Source: Clostridiales bacterium (lineage in GTDB: Bacteria; Bacillota; Clostridia; Christensenellales; UBA1242). From it: a stretch of DNA of 64,000 nucleotides. The stretch is from NCBI GenBank assembly GCA_918262735.1, contig CAKJYJ010000003.1:1-64000 (forward strand), given 5' to 3'. A program made the translations under genes and the position numbers. The notes under the pieces are model-generated. The model worked only from the letters and a program-made list of their open reading frames with translations, searched no databases and was not told where the DNA came from. Shown one piece after another: positions 17,987 to 26,283 of this stretch (its first letter is position 1; each line of letters begins with the position of its first letter).

Positions 17987-19534
17987 ATGGAAGAAACAAA
18001 TGAATTAATGCCAAGTAATACGAAAAATACTAAGATTTCAAAAAGTAAAAAGCGAAGACTAACTGCTTCAATTGACTTGAAAGATATATATAATTATATT
18101 AGCAAAAAGTATTCTCAGGATGAAAATACACAGTTATATAGTTCCATATTAAAATCACTTGAGTATGGAAGAAACAAACTTGCACAAAATTATTTTGAAC
18201 AATCATTAACAATTAACACAGACTGGATTGATGCTATTCAAGAAGGTCTTGTTTGTATGTATAAAATAGTAGATAGGCCAAAACTTTCAATTATTGATGA
18301 AAGGGAACTTGTTAAATTGGAAAAGGCCAAAAGAGTTGATGCTGTTGCGGTTAGGCACCTTTCAACACACACACAATATATAAAAATTGTTAGAGATGAT
18401 GGAACCGTTGTGCCTTCTCAGGTTATGGCAAGAGAGCTTCAAGAAGATAGAGCAATTTATGAAAATCGTTTTCTATACGCTTTGCTTCAAAGAATTAAAT
18501 CATTTGTTAATAAAAGATACAACGTTTTGGTTAAATTTGCAAAGGTAAAGAATAATACATCGCTTGCATATTCATCTTCATTTCAATATGGAACCGCAGA
18601 TATTGATTGCAGGTTCAATATTGATGTAAAAACACAAAAAGAAGTTGAGAATGAAGAAGTAAATAGCGAGAAAACACTTGCCAGATTAGAAAAAGTTAGA
18701 CAACAGATTATGGTTATTGAAGCAAGCCCTTTCATGACACTAATGAAAAAGGCAAAACCGGTGTATCCACCAATTCAAAAAACAAACATATTTATGTCTA
18801 ATCCAGAGTATTCAACATGCTATAATTTGTGGTTAATTCTTTCAAGTTACGACACAGTTGGCTATTCTGTTAACATATTAGAAAAACAATTGCCATTTGA
18901 CAATGACTACTACAAAGACCTAGCAAAATTGGTTGCAGCATCCGTTCAGGTTATGTTGGTTAACAATGAAGTTAGAGATGCAGTATATGCAGAAGTGCCT
19001 CCAAGCAGGAAAACACAAAAAGAGTTTAAGGTACAAAAATCAACTAAATTTTTAACTAATGTTTTTGAAAGTAAAAAGCAAGCAAATTCAAAAGATATTA
19101 ATGAATATTACTACAACAAATTAAAATCTATGATTATGGACTTAACAACACTTTCAGACGCACTTGCCCTTTCTGCCGAAGACGGCACACCTAAAAAAGC
19201 CATGTTTAGAAGTATATATAAGCAAATTGATACAATTAATAATGATATGTATACCGATATTTTGAATTTGGAAGATGAAGATGAACAATTAATTGATAAA
19301 GAAAAACAAACACAAAATAAGATAAAACTTCAAAAGAAAATTTGTGAAAGATATAAGCAACTTGCAACTCTTAGGGCAGAGAGCGCAGGAAAAGCAAAAC
19401 GAAAAGAGGAAATTGAGCTTAAAAAGTTGGAGCGCTTAAAGACAAGGCTTAAAAAAGAAAAAGAAAAAGCAAAAAAGCAAAAATTAAAGCAGGAAAAGGA
19501 AAAAAACACAAAAAAAACATCAAATAAGGAGTAA
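17987..19534 (+). CDS. DUF2357-like partner of the AAA+ ATPase
   Basis: This 515-residue protein has no signal or membrane segment. The motif EDRAIYENRFLYALLQRI (about 152-169) resembles the conserved core of DUF2357 proteins that accompany MrcB-type ATPases. A helical middle follows, and the last ~120 residues are a Lys/Glu-rich coiled coil. I see no PD-(D/E)XK nuclease motif after the DUF2357-like part, whereas defence relatives often carry one, so a DNA-cleaving role is doubtful. The start is 2 bases after the ATPase stop, implying translational coupling and a shared complex. The alternative is a locus-specific coiled-coil scaffold that only resembles DUF2357. Confidence 0.55.
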   Translation: MEETNELMPSNTKNTKISKSKKRRLTASIDLKDIYNYISKKYSQDENTQLYSSILKSLEYGRNKLAQNYFEQSLTINTDWIDAIQEGLVCMYKIVDRPKLSIIDERELVKLEKAKRVDAVAVRHLSTHTQYIKIVRDDGTVVPSQVMARELQEDRAIYENRFLYALLQRIKSFVNKRYNVLVKFAKVKNNTSLAYSSSFQYGTADIDCRFNIDVKTQKEVENEEVNSEKTLARLEKVRQQIMVIEASPFMTLMKKAKPVYPPIQKTNIFMSNPEYSTCYNLWLILSSYDTVGYSVNILEKQLPFDNDYYKDLAKLVAASVQVMLVNNEVRDAVYAEVPPSRKTQKEFKVQKSTKFLTNVFESKKQANSKDINEYYYNKLKSMIMDLTTLSDALALSAEDGTPKKAMFRSIYKQIDTINNDMYTDILNLEDEDEQLIDKEKQTQNKIKLQKKICERYKQLATLRAESAGKAKRKEEIELKKLERLKTRLKKEKEKAKKQKLKQEKEKNTKKTSNKE

Positions 19535-19542
19535 TTTTTTGA

Positions 19543-20292
19543 ATGTCAGAGGGTGCTAACACAAAAAAGGGAAGCAAATTATCAAAAATTGTTGGAATTG
19601 TTTCAACTGTTTTTTTGGCGCTTTGTGTTTGCACTCTTTTATATACAACTATCTCTTATTCAACAACTGGACTGGTTAATTTTTTTGGATATTCTTTCCA
19701 CGTGATTCAATCACCATCAATGGAACCGGCAATAAAAGTTGGCGATTTAGTTATTGTTAAGCAGGTTCCTTTTGACCAAATTAATGTTGGAGATGACATT
19801 TTATTTAGATGTGAAGATAGTAGCCTGCCTGTGTATGGAATGTTTGTTGTTCATAGAGTAAAGGAAACAACCGAAACTGAAGGTGTTTATTGGACTTATG
19901 GAATAAACAACAATGGCAGAGATGATGCCGTTCCTAGCAAGGCTAAAGGGAAGGTTGTTAGTGTTAACTCATCACTTGGTGGGTTGTTTACATTTGTAAC
20001 AAATGGAAGGAACATTCTTTTTGTTGTGGCAATTTTTGGTGCTGCAATATTCATTGTTATGCAAGTGTGTTCTGTTATATCAAATTCCGTAAATCTTAAA
20101 AAAGAAAAAGATAAAGAAGAATTAGAAAAAGACAGCGAACTTCGTGATAGAATAAAAAAAGAAGTTGAAGCCGAATTATTAAGTGGTGAAAAGGCGAATA
20201 AATCTGGTGATATAGATGCCACAACCACTGAAGATACTAACAACCAAGAAGAGCATAAAAACGAAACTAATTCAAGGAGTGACAAAGTATGA
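19543..20292 (+). CDS. Second SipW-like signal peptidase I
   Basis: This 249-residue protein has TM1 about 14-36, Ser box VIQSPSMEP (about 54-62), VGDLVIVK, His box VVHRVK (about 101), a divergent GINNNGRDD in place of the usual GDNN region, TM2 about 159-185, and a Lys/Glu-rich cytoplasmic tail. It is a Ser/His-type S26B peptidase. It differs from the copy at 15531, which suggests either different cargo or a division of labour. The start is ATG with AAGGAG 12 bases upstream. Its stop codon overlaps the next gene's start (ATGA), so it is coupled to the EAL gene. Confidence 0.85.
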   Translation: MSEGANTKKGSKLSKIVGIVSTVFLALCVCTLLYTTISYSTTGLVNFFGYSFHVIQSPSMEPAIKVGDLVIVKQVPFDQINVGDDILFRCEDSSLPVYGMFVVHRVKETTETEGVYWTYGINNNGRDDAVPSKAKGKVVSVNSSLGGLFTFVTNGRNILFVVAIFGAAIFIVMQVCSVISNSVNLKKEKDKEELEKDSELRDRIKKEVEAELLSGEKANKSGDIDATTTEDTNNQEEHKNETNSRSDKV

Positions 20293-22463
20293 AGTATTCA
20301 ATAAAAATATTAATCACTCTTTTAGTAACATCGGTAATAATGACGGGTATTATTTGGGCGTTTTCCAGCTCAGAGCGTCAATACGCATTAAGCCAATACC
20401 TAAAAGTAAATCAAAATACATCCGATTTAATTCAATATTCCGTTAGAGATAAATTGCCTAGTTATACAAATGAGGAAAATGAAATAGATTATGATTCACT
20501 TGTTAATAGTTTGGAAAAATATGATTTTCATTCAATAACAATTTTGACTAGCACTGGAACTGTTTTGGCATCAACAGATGAAAGAATTAACGATGCATAC
20601 ATATTTACACTTGGTGATGAAGGTAAAGAATCATTTTTTGCAACAGAAGGTGCAAACTTTATACAAAACGGAAATTCTTACTATTTTGCCAAAATAATAA
20701 GTGGCGATTATAGAGTAATGTGTGTTATTCTGGAAAGTAAATTGCTTGCAGAAAAAACAAAAATTTCAATGCTAAATGCGGTAGAAGTTATATTTTTGTT
20801 AGTTTGTTTTGCAATTTGTGCGTTTTTAACAATATATTTCTACAAACAAAGGTTTAATGTGTTATACAGAGTTAAGCCAGTGAATAACTACACATTAACA
20901 ACAACCAAGCATGGTAATATACTGTATACAGATAAGAATTTTTCAAAAACTTTTGGTAATGTTAACCTTAGAGAATGCATTATAAATAATGAAAGTAATT
21001 ATGTTGATGAATTATCTTCTGGAAGACTTTTATATTTTGACCTTAAGGATAAAGAAGGTGTTAGTCATATAGTGGCTTTTAATGCTACTAGTGGACTTGG
21101 ACAATATAAAATGGTTGGTAGTGACATTTCCACATTTATGGCAAAACATGATGACCTTCTAAGCGAGCATGAAACAGATTTCCAAACGGGATTAAAGAAT
21201 GCAATACCATTTGAAAGAGATTGGAAAGAATATATTGAAACGGGTAATTATAACGATGGATTGATATGCTTTTTTGGTGTTCAACAACTAAACTATTATA
21301 GTATACTTTATGGGCAAAAAAACTTCATGAAAGGTTATAAAATTGCACTACAAAAATTCAGAGAATATTTGATTGAATATGGTGAAGTGTATACCATAAA
21401 TGGTTACAACTTTGTTTTGGTAAAAGATAAAGATAAAAGAGATAAATTTATTAGCAATATAAGGGAAATAAGTGGACAATTAAACCAAGCCGTTAGTTTG
21501 GGCAACCAACTTATTAAACCCGATGTTCGTATGGGTGCAATCTTCCTGACAAACATTGTTAAAGATACAAGGCTAGATTATATTTTAAGTGCTGGTAGAA
21601 GAGCATTAAATGCGGCTACCATTACAGATCAGTTGCCATATTACATTCAAAGGTCAACTAACTTTGGAGAAACATCATATCAGGTTGTTACCGCTGAACA
21701 AGTTCGTGATCTTATTGATAGGGGCGGAGTTGATATTTGGTTTCAACCGCAGGTTAATCCTTTTGATGAAAGGGTTGTTGGTCTGGAAGGGCTGTTTAGA
21801 ATAACAGATAAAAAAGCAAGCGATGTTAAAACCAGTGACTTTATTGAATCCGCTGAAAAAAATGGATGTATTGTTGAACTTGGTGAGTTTATTTATAAAA
21901 AATGTATGGATTTTGCTGTTACAATGCAAAATTATGGTGTTACCGTATCGGTTAACGTTTCGCCAATACAATTTATGCAAGCTGGTTTTTGTGAAAAGTT
22001 TTTGGAAGAGTATAGAAAGAGAAATCTTAAACCAAATTCAATTCATATTGAAATTCTTGAAAGCACAATGATTTATTCAATCGAAGATGTTATTAATAAG
22101 CTTAACATTTTCAAAAAGAACGGAATTGGTGTTGAGGTTGATGATTTTGGTATTGCATACTCTTGTATGTCGTATTTAAGTAAATTACCAATAAGCACAC
22201 TTAAGATTGATATGGCATTCATTAAAAATATTGATAAAAATAACAATGATAGAGCACTGGTTAAAAATATTATTAACATAACAAAAGATCTAAAGCTAGA
22301 ATGCGTTGCAGAAGGCGTTGAAACAAAAGAGGAATTAGATGTTTTGAAGAAATATGGTTGCGAAATTATTCAGGGTTATTATTATTCAAAAGCCTTACCT
22401 CGTGAACAGGTTTTGGATTATATTAAAAAGATGAATAAATTGGAGGTAGAAAATAATGGTTAA
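20289..22463 (+). CDS. Membrane c-di-GMP phosphodiesterase candidate: sensor, degenerate GGDEF, EAL
   Basis: This 724-residue protein has TM1 (about 6-26), an extracytoplasmic sensor (about 30-160), TM2 (about 163-185), a degenerate GGDEF domain (about 295-455; NGYNF occupies the signature position) and an EAL domain (about 465-715). Residues needed for hydrolysis appear kept: Glu in GLEGLFR, Asn in VNVSP, Glu in HIEILE, both Asps in VDDFG, Lys in LKIDMAF, Glu in AEGVE and Gln in IQGYYY. It could therefore degrade the second messenger that turns on the neighbouring riboswitch operons, giving negative feedback (inference). The start overlaps the previous stop as ATGA. Confidence 0.85.
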   Translation: MKYSIKILITLLVTSVIMTGIIWAFSSSERQYALSQYLKVNQNTSDLIQYSVRDKLPSYTNEENEIDYDSLVNSLEKYDFHSITILTSTGTVLASTDERINDAYIFTLGDEGKESFFATEGANFIQNGNSYYFAKIISGDYRVMCVILESKLLAEKTKISMLNAVEVIFLLVCFAICAFLTIYFYKQRFNVLYRVKPVNNYTLTTTKHGNILYTDKNFSKTFGNVNLRECIINNESNYVDELSSGRLLYFDLKDKEGVSHIVAFNATSGLGQYKMVGSDISTFMAKHDDLLSEHETDFQTGLKNAIPFERDWKEYIETGNYNDGLICFFGVQQLNYYSILYGQKNFMKGYKIALQKFREYLIEYGEVYTINGYNFVLVKDKDKRDKFISNIREISGQLNQAVSLGNQLIKPDVRMGAIFLTNIVKDTRLDYILSAGRRALNAATITDQLPYYIQRSTNFGETSYQVVTAEQVRDLIDRGGVDIWFQPQVNPFDERVVGLEGLFRITDKKASDVKTSDFIESAEKNGCIVELGEFIYKKCMDFAVTMQNYGVTVSVNVSPIQFMQAGFCEKFLEEYRKRNLKPNSIHIEILESTMIYSIEDVINKLNIFKKNGIGVEVDDFGIAYSCMSYLSKLPISTLKIDMAFIKNIDKNNNDRALVKNIINITKDLKLECVAEGVETKEELDVLKKYGCEIIQGYYYSKALPREQVLDYIKKMNKLEVENNG

Positions 22464-23931
22464 TTGTTTGTTGTATGCTGATGGTGATTTAAACCTTGAT
22501 TCAAGTGCATATATTATTTTTACAATATTGGGCATCATTGTTTTGATTTTGCTTACTATATTTTTAATTTTCAGAGTTAGAAAAGATTATTACATTGCAA
22601 AGTATCTTGGCTATGATAAAGGGCTTATGCCTCTTGAAAGATTTAAGGTTGTTGCTGATAAAATAGCCAAACTTAAAACAAAAAGCTTAAAATATGGTAT
22701 ATTTCAGGTTGATATAAGAAAATATGATGAATTGAAAAACAATATTGGGGAAGAACAACTTAAAGCAATTGTAAGCGAAATGTCTTCAATTATACAAAAA
22801 TTGGTTCCTTATGGAATTAGAATAACAAATGTTGGAAAATCATTTTATGTTATTATGATTATAAATGAGGAATACACACTTGAAAACTTGTGTCGTTTAT
22901 TGATAAATAATCTTTCAAAACAATATGAACTTGGCGAAAGTTTAATCATTGAGGTTAATGTTAATACGGCGGCAGGAAACATACCAGAAGCTGGTAACAC
23001 ATTTGATGAACTTGCAAAATCATTAGAGCAAACGATGGTTCTTTCAAAAAGACAGGGTGAAAACTATTACGTTCTTTATAATGTTAAATATTCTAATGAA
23101 AAAACAATGGAATATCAATACTATCAGGAAATTAGAGAAGCAATAGAAAAGAAAGAGTTTATTTTGCATTATCAACCCATTATTGAAACAAACAAGTTTG
23201 AGGTTGTTGGTGCAGAGTCGCTTATTAGGTGGGCACATAAAACAAGAGGCATTTTGCTTCCAAAAGAGTTCTTGTCTATTATGGAACAAACGGGGGATAT
23301 AAACTGGGTTGGTTTATGGTGTGTTGAACAAATGGTAGCGCAAAAAACCGCGTGGAATAACGAGTGTGATAAGTTATTTACGGTGGCGTGTAACCTTTCT
23401 GAAAAACAACTTTTAAATCCACAATTATACCCAGAGTTTAAGAGGATTATAAGAAAACAAAAATTTGACCCAACTAGTTTGGCATTTGAAATTTCTGATA
23501 TTGGTATGTATAATATTTCAAATGTTGTTAAGGCAAATATTGACGGCCTTGCAGAACTTGGATGTAAAATATTTATTGATGATTTTGGTAATAAATTTTC
23601 ATCTCCAACCGGATTGTTGGATTTACCAGTTAATGGAATAAAAGTTGGTAGACAGTTCTGGAAAAAGATTGACACTTCAAATATTGTTAAAAACACCATT
23701 AATATTTTGGTTGAATATGCATCAGAAAAAGGTATTATGCTTGTTGCAGTTGGTGTTGAAGATAGAGAAGAAATGAACAATCTAAGAGCAATTGGTATTA
23801 ACTATATGCAAGGGTATTTGTTCTCTAAACAAAAAGACCCAAGTGACTTTATTTCAGATGTTATTTATACTCCATGGGCCGGTAACCTAAAGAGGAGATC
23901 AAACAAACCAACAGAAAATAAAGACGAATAA
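22456..23931 (+). CDS. Membrane EAL-domain protein, probably catalytically impaired
   Basis: This 491-residue protein has one TM (about 18-42), a degenerate GGDEF-like domain (about 70-200) without GGDEF, and an EAL domain (about 220-475). Kept are Glu in GAESLIRW, Asn in CNLS, the Asp pair in IDDFG, the Lys in GIKVG and Gln in MQGYLF. Changed are the Asp after that Lys (KVG instead of KID) and the first Glu of AEGVE (AVGVE). I expect c-di-GMP binding without efficient hydrolysis, that is, a sensor or effector. It overlaps the upstream EAL gene by 8 bases and is last in the cluster before a terminator. Confidence 0.8.
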   Translation: MVNCLLYADGDLNLDSSAYIIFTILGIIVLILLTIFLIFRVRKDYYIAKYLGYDKGLMPLERFKVVADKIAKLKTKSLKYGIFQVDIRKYDELKNNIGEEQLKAIVSEMSSIIQKLVPYGIRITNVGKSFYVIMIINEEYTLENLCRLLINNLSKQYELGESLIIEVNVNTAAGNIPEAGNTFDELAKSLEQTMVLSKRQGENYYVLYNVKYSNEKTMEYQYYQEIREAIEKKEFILHYQPIIETNKFEVVGAESLIRWAHKTRGILLPKEFLSIMEQTGDINWVGLWCVEQMVAQKTAWNNECDKLFTVACNLSEKQLLNPQLYPEFKRIIRKQKFDPTSLAFEISDIGMYNISNVVKANIDGLAELGCKIFIDDFGNKFSSPTGLLDLPVNGIKVGRQFWKKIDTSNIVKNTINILVEYASEKGIMLVAVGVEDREEMNNLRAIGINYMQGYLFSKQKDPSDFISDVIYTPWAGNLKRRSNKPTENKDE

Positions 23932-23934
23932 ACG

Positions 23935-23962
23935 AAAACAGAGCGTAAGGCTCTGTTTTTTA
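23935..23962 (+). terminator. Terminator closing the surface locus
   Basis: The ten-base stem AAAACAGAGC/GCTCTGTTTT with a five-base loop and trailing Ts begins 3 bases after the last EAL gene. Confidence 0.92.
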
Positions 23963-23966
23963 GATG

Positions 23967-23995
23967 TTGAAAAACAGAATAAAGTATGGTATAAT
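23967..23995 (+). promoter_or_regulatory. Promoter of the possible nucleotidyltransferase gene
   Basis: TTGAAA (23967-23972) and TATAAT (23990-23995) have a 17-base spacer. A GAGAGG ribosome site follows. Confidence 0.8.
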
Positions 23996-24015
23996 GATAG
24001 TGAGAGGGTAATGAC

Positions 24016-24900
24016 ATGGAAGATTCAAAAAAAATAATAGTTGATGCGGCAAAGCAATATGCCATGTATTTGGCTAAAAACATACCGCAAAAATTTGATA
24101 GCGGTGAGGTAAAATACTATTTTAGTGGTTCACTTGCCATGCTTTTACTAAGTTCCGCAGAAACAATTAAAACTTCATTTTTAGATGGTAAGGGACGATT
24201 TGTTGGTAGAGCCAACGAAATTGTTGTTTCAAAAAAGGCGAAAGATGCACTATTACAAGGAGTAAGAAATATTGGAATAGATGTTGATGTTGTTACAATA
24301 GATGATAATTGTTTTGACGGAATGGGTAAGATATATAATTTATCAACAGTAAGGCAGAATTGTGACCTAGCAACAAAATTGTGTCCAGCCTGGGAAAAAC
24401 ACAACGGAACAATGTATTTTGACATGCTTTCAGATGAACGTAAGATAACAGGACATGATGTTGCTGAGATTATTACAAAAGATGGAAACAGGGTTTATGT
24501 TTCAAGTCCAATAAGTTTAATTATGCATAAATTTGCGGATACAATTGTTTGCTTAACTGCAATGCAAAGATATAAAAGGAAAGATCATATTAATCTAGAA
24601 GGATTGAGAGAGGAAAGTGAAAAATATGTAAAAGATATTAATGATTTTACTTCAATGTTTAATTGCGTTGTTTCAATATATCCTCTATTAGATTTTGAAG
24701 GGTTTATTAAACACACTTTAGAAATGTGTCCACAAACTGCGTTTTCACGAGTTCTAACAGACGACAACTCTCAAGCCATGATAAAACTGTTTATTAATGA
24801 TGCAAAAGAGCTTGTTGACGACAAAGGAGCATTTCTTGATTTTGCTAGAGCAATAACAAGTGAAAATGAAAGGTTAGTTAATGGTGGTAGAGAAATATAA
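24016..24900 (+). CDS. Unknown protein, possible AbiEii-like nucleotidyltransferase fold
   Basis: This 294-residue soluble protein is not firmly recognised. Weak hints point to the AbiEii/minor nucleotidyltransferase group: SGSLAMLL near residue 40, an Asp-rich strand (IGIDVDVVTID, about 93) and, later, VSSPISLIMHKFAD...RYKRKDHINLEG, which resembles the helix-Lys and RxKDxxDL segment of that family. No antitoxin-like AbiEi gene is beside it. It forms a single-gene unit with its own promoter and terminator, directly after the surface locus. Confidence 0.4.
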   Translation: MEDSKKIIVDAAKQYAMYLAKNIPQKFDSGEVKYYFSGSLAMLLLSSAETIKTSFLDGKGRFVGRANEIVVSKKAKDALLQGVRNIGIDVDVVTIDDNCFDGMGKIYNLSTVRQNCDLATKLCPAWEKHNGTMYFDMLSDERKITGHDVAEIITKDGNRVYVSSPISLIMHKFADTIVCLTAMQRYKRKDHINLEGLREESEKYVKDINDFTSMFNCVVSIYPLLDFEGFIKHTLEMCPQTAFSRVLTDDNSQAMIKLFINDAKELVDDKGAFLDFARAITSENERLVNGGREI

Positions 24901-24938
24901 TTATTCTATAGCAAATTAAAATAAATGTTTGTTTTAAA

Positions 24939-24967
24939 AAAATGAACACGTTTGTGTTCATTTTTTG
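24939..24967 (+). terminator. Intrinsic terminator
   Basis: AAATGAACAC pairs with GTGTTCATTT around a four-base loop and is followed by further Ts. Confidence 0.85.
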
Positions 24968-24991
24968 TGTTTAATAAAAGATTACAATATT

Positions 24992-25375
24992 TTATTTTGT
25001 GAATCCCTCTTCTAGTTTTTTTGTTTCATTATCATAGCTATTTTCATATTTGCGCATTTGAGATTCTTTTTTTGCTTCTCTCATTTTTAAGAATTCTTTT
25101 TTATATTCATCACCAAATTTGTTATACATAAATTTTAACCAAGATTTATTATTTATTTCTGGGTTTATTGTGCCGTGTTTTGCACAACTAACAAACTCGA
25201 AGTCAGTGAAGGTGTATTTAACATATTCTGTGCAAAAGACAATTTTGTCATTATTATTAACATAATAAATTGGATTATCAAAAACAAATAAATTTGGTAT
25301 TAATGTTTCAATTTTTCCAAACCTATTTTCCAAAAAGGTTTTAATATCTGTCATAGTTAATTTTTCAACAAACAT
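24992..25375 (-). CDS. Hypothetical protein, 127 aa
   Basis: Unrecognised. It is a small soluble protein with a mixed N-terminal half and a Lys/Glu-rich helical C-terminus (about 85-127). An AGGAGAT ribosome site stands 6 bases before the ATG. It points towards the possible nucleotidyltransferase gene and away from the kinase-like gene. No signal, membrane segment or known motif is seen. Confidence 0.6.
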   Translation of the reverse strand: MFVEKLTMTDIKTFLENRFGKIETLIPNLFVFDNPIYYVNNNDKIVFCTEYVKYTFTDFEFVSCAKHGTINPEINNKSWLKFMYNKFGDEYKKEFLKMREAKKESQMRKYENSYDNETKKLEEGFTK

Positions 25376-25467
25376 TTTTTATCTCCTAATCACATTTGAT
25401 TACTTGCATTATATCATCTTTGTTTTTATGTGTCAATATTTGTGAGTAAATTTTGTTAAATAGACTA

Positions 25468-25497
25468 TTGACAAATTATGGGGTGAAGTGGTACTAT
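25468..25497 (+). promoter_or_regulatory. Promoter of the kinase-like gene, abutting its start
   Basis: TTGACA (25468-25473), an 18-base spacer and TACTAT (25492-25497). Only 8 bases separate the -10 box from the ATG at 25506, so the mRNA should have almost no leader. An in-frame GTG at 25488 lies inside the promoter and cannot be the start. Confidence 0.8.
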
Positions 25498-25505
25498 TTT
25501 TCTGT

Positions 25506-26219
25506 ATGAAAAGAGTTGATTTAACTGTTGAACAATTAAGAAATATTGTTGCAAAAAATGAGGTTGTTGGCCGTGGAAGTTTTGGGATTATATATAAACT
25601 AAACGATGACACCTTGTTTAAGTTTGAGTATAAGGACTATTTTGATGATTTTGAAGTGAAAGATGGGAGAGTTAACCTTAAAAAACTATTGGACATTTCC
25701 GAAACAATTGAAAACAGAAAGAAGATTAATCGTGAATTAAACTTCAAACCAAGTGCAGAGGTTGAAAAAATAATTAAACTTCAAGATAAGGTTCATTTAA
25801 CAAAACTAACCCAAGGCCTTGTTTATGTGAATAATCATTGTGTTGGTTATCTTTTATATTATCACAAAAACATGGTTAATCTTTTTGAATATATTAAGGA
25901 CAATAAAATTAATGATAAAGACAAAAAACAGATACTCGAAAACATAAAAAATGCAATTCAGGAATTATGCGATAATAATATTTATATGACAGATTTAACA
26001 ACGCACAACATATTAATAAATCCTGCCAATAATGAAATTCAGTTAATTGATTTTGAAGACTCCTGGACGTCTGTTAGGGAAGAGGGTGCTCCAGAATATA
26101 TTAAAAATACAGTTAAAAGAGAAATAAAAGATATTCACAATTATATTTACGATATTGATGAAGACAAGGAATTTTTTAATAACATTCTAAAAAGAAAAGA
26201 TGTGGGATTAACTAAGTAA
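25506..26219 (+). CDS. Small protein-kinase-fold protein
   Basis: This 237-residue protein has the key kinase elements: glycine loop VVGRGSFGIIYKL (about 18-30), a candidate Lys in LFKFE (about 38), catalytic loop YMTDLTTHNIL (about 158-168, Asp and Asn present, HRD not conserved) and a metal Asp in LIDFED (about 180; DFE instead of DFG). The C-lobe is short, so it may be an atypical or RIO/APH-like kinase phosphorylating a protein or small molecule. The start is set by the promoter geometry. It stands alone and shares a bidirectional terminator with the ABC exporter. Confidence 0.6.
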   Translation: MKRVDLTVEQLRNIVAKNEVVGRGSFGIIYKLNDDTLFKFEYKDYFDDFEVKDGRVNLKKLLDISETIENRKKINRELNFKPSAEVEKIIKLQDKVHLTKLTQGLVYVNNHCVGYLLYYHKNMVNLFEYIKDNKINDKDKKQILENIKNAIQELCDNNIYMTDLTTHNILINPANNEIQLIDFEDSWTSVREEGAPEYIKNTVKREIKDIHNYIYDIDEDKEFFNNILKRKDVGLTK

Positions 26220-26238
26220 TTAATACATAGTTATATTA

Positions 26239-26269
26239 GAAAAAACAGAGGAATCACCTCTGTTTTTTG
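26239..26269. terminator. Bidirectional terminator
   Basis: AAAAAACAGAGG pairs with CCTCTGTTTTTT around AATCA, between convergent genes. T tracts occur on both strands. Confidence 0.9.
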
Positions 26270-26283
26270 ATATATAATTGTTA

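Noticed and set aside
16431..19534. Calling the AAA+/DUF2357-like pair a restriction or defence system
   Set aside because: The transmembrane segment, lack of a visible nuclease motif and position inside a secretion operon argue against a stand-alone defence role.
25488..25505. Earlier GTG start for the kinase-like gene
   Set aside because: It lies inside the promoter, between the -35 and -10 boxes, so it would not be transcribed.
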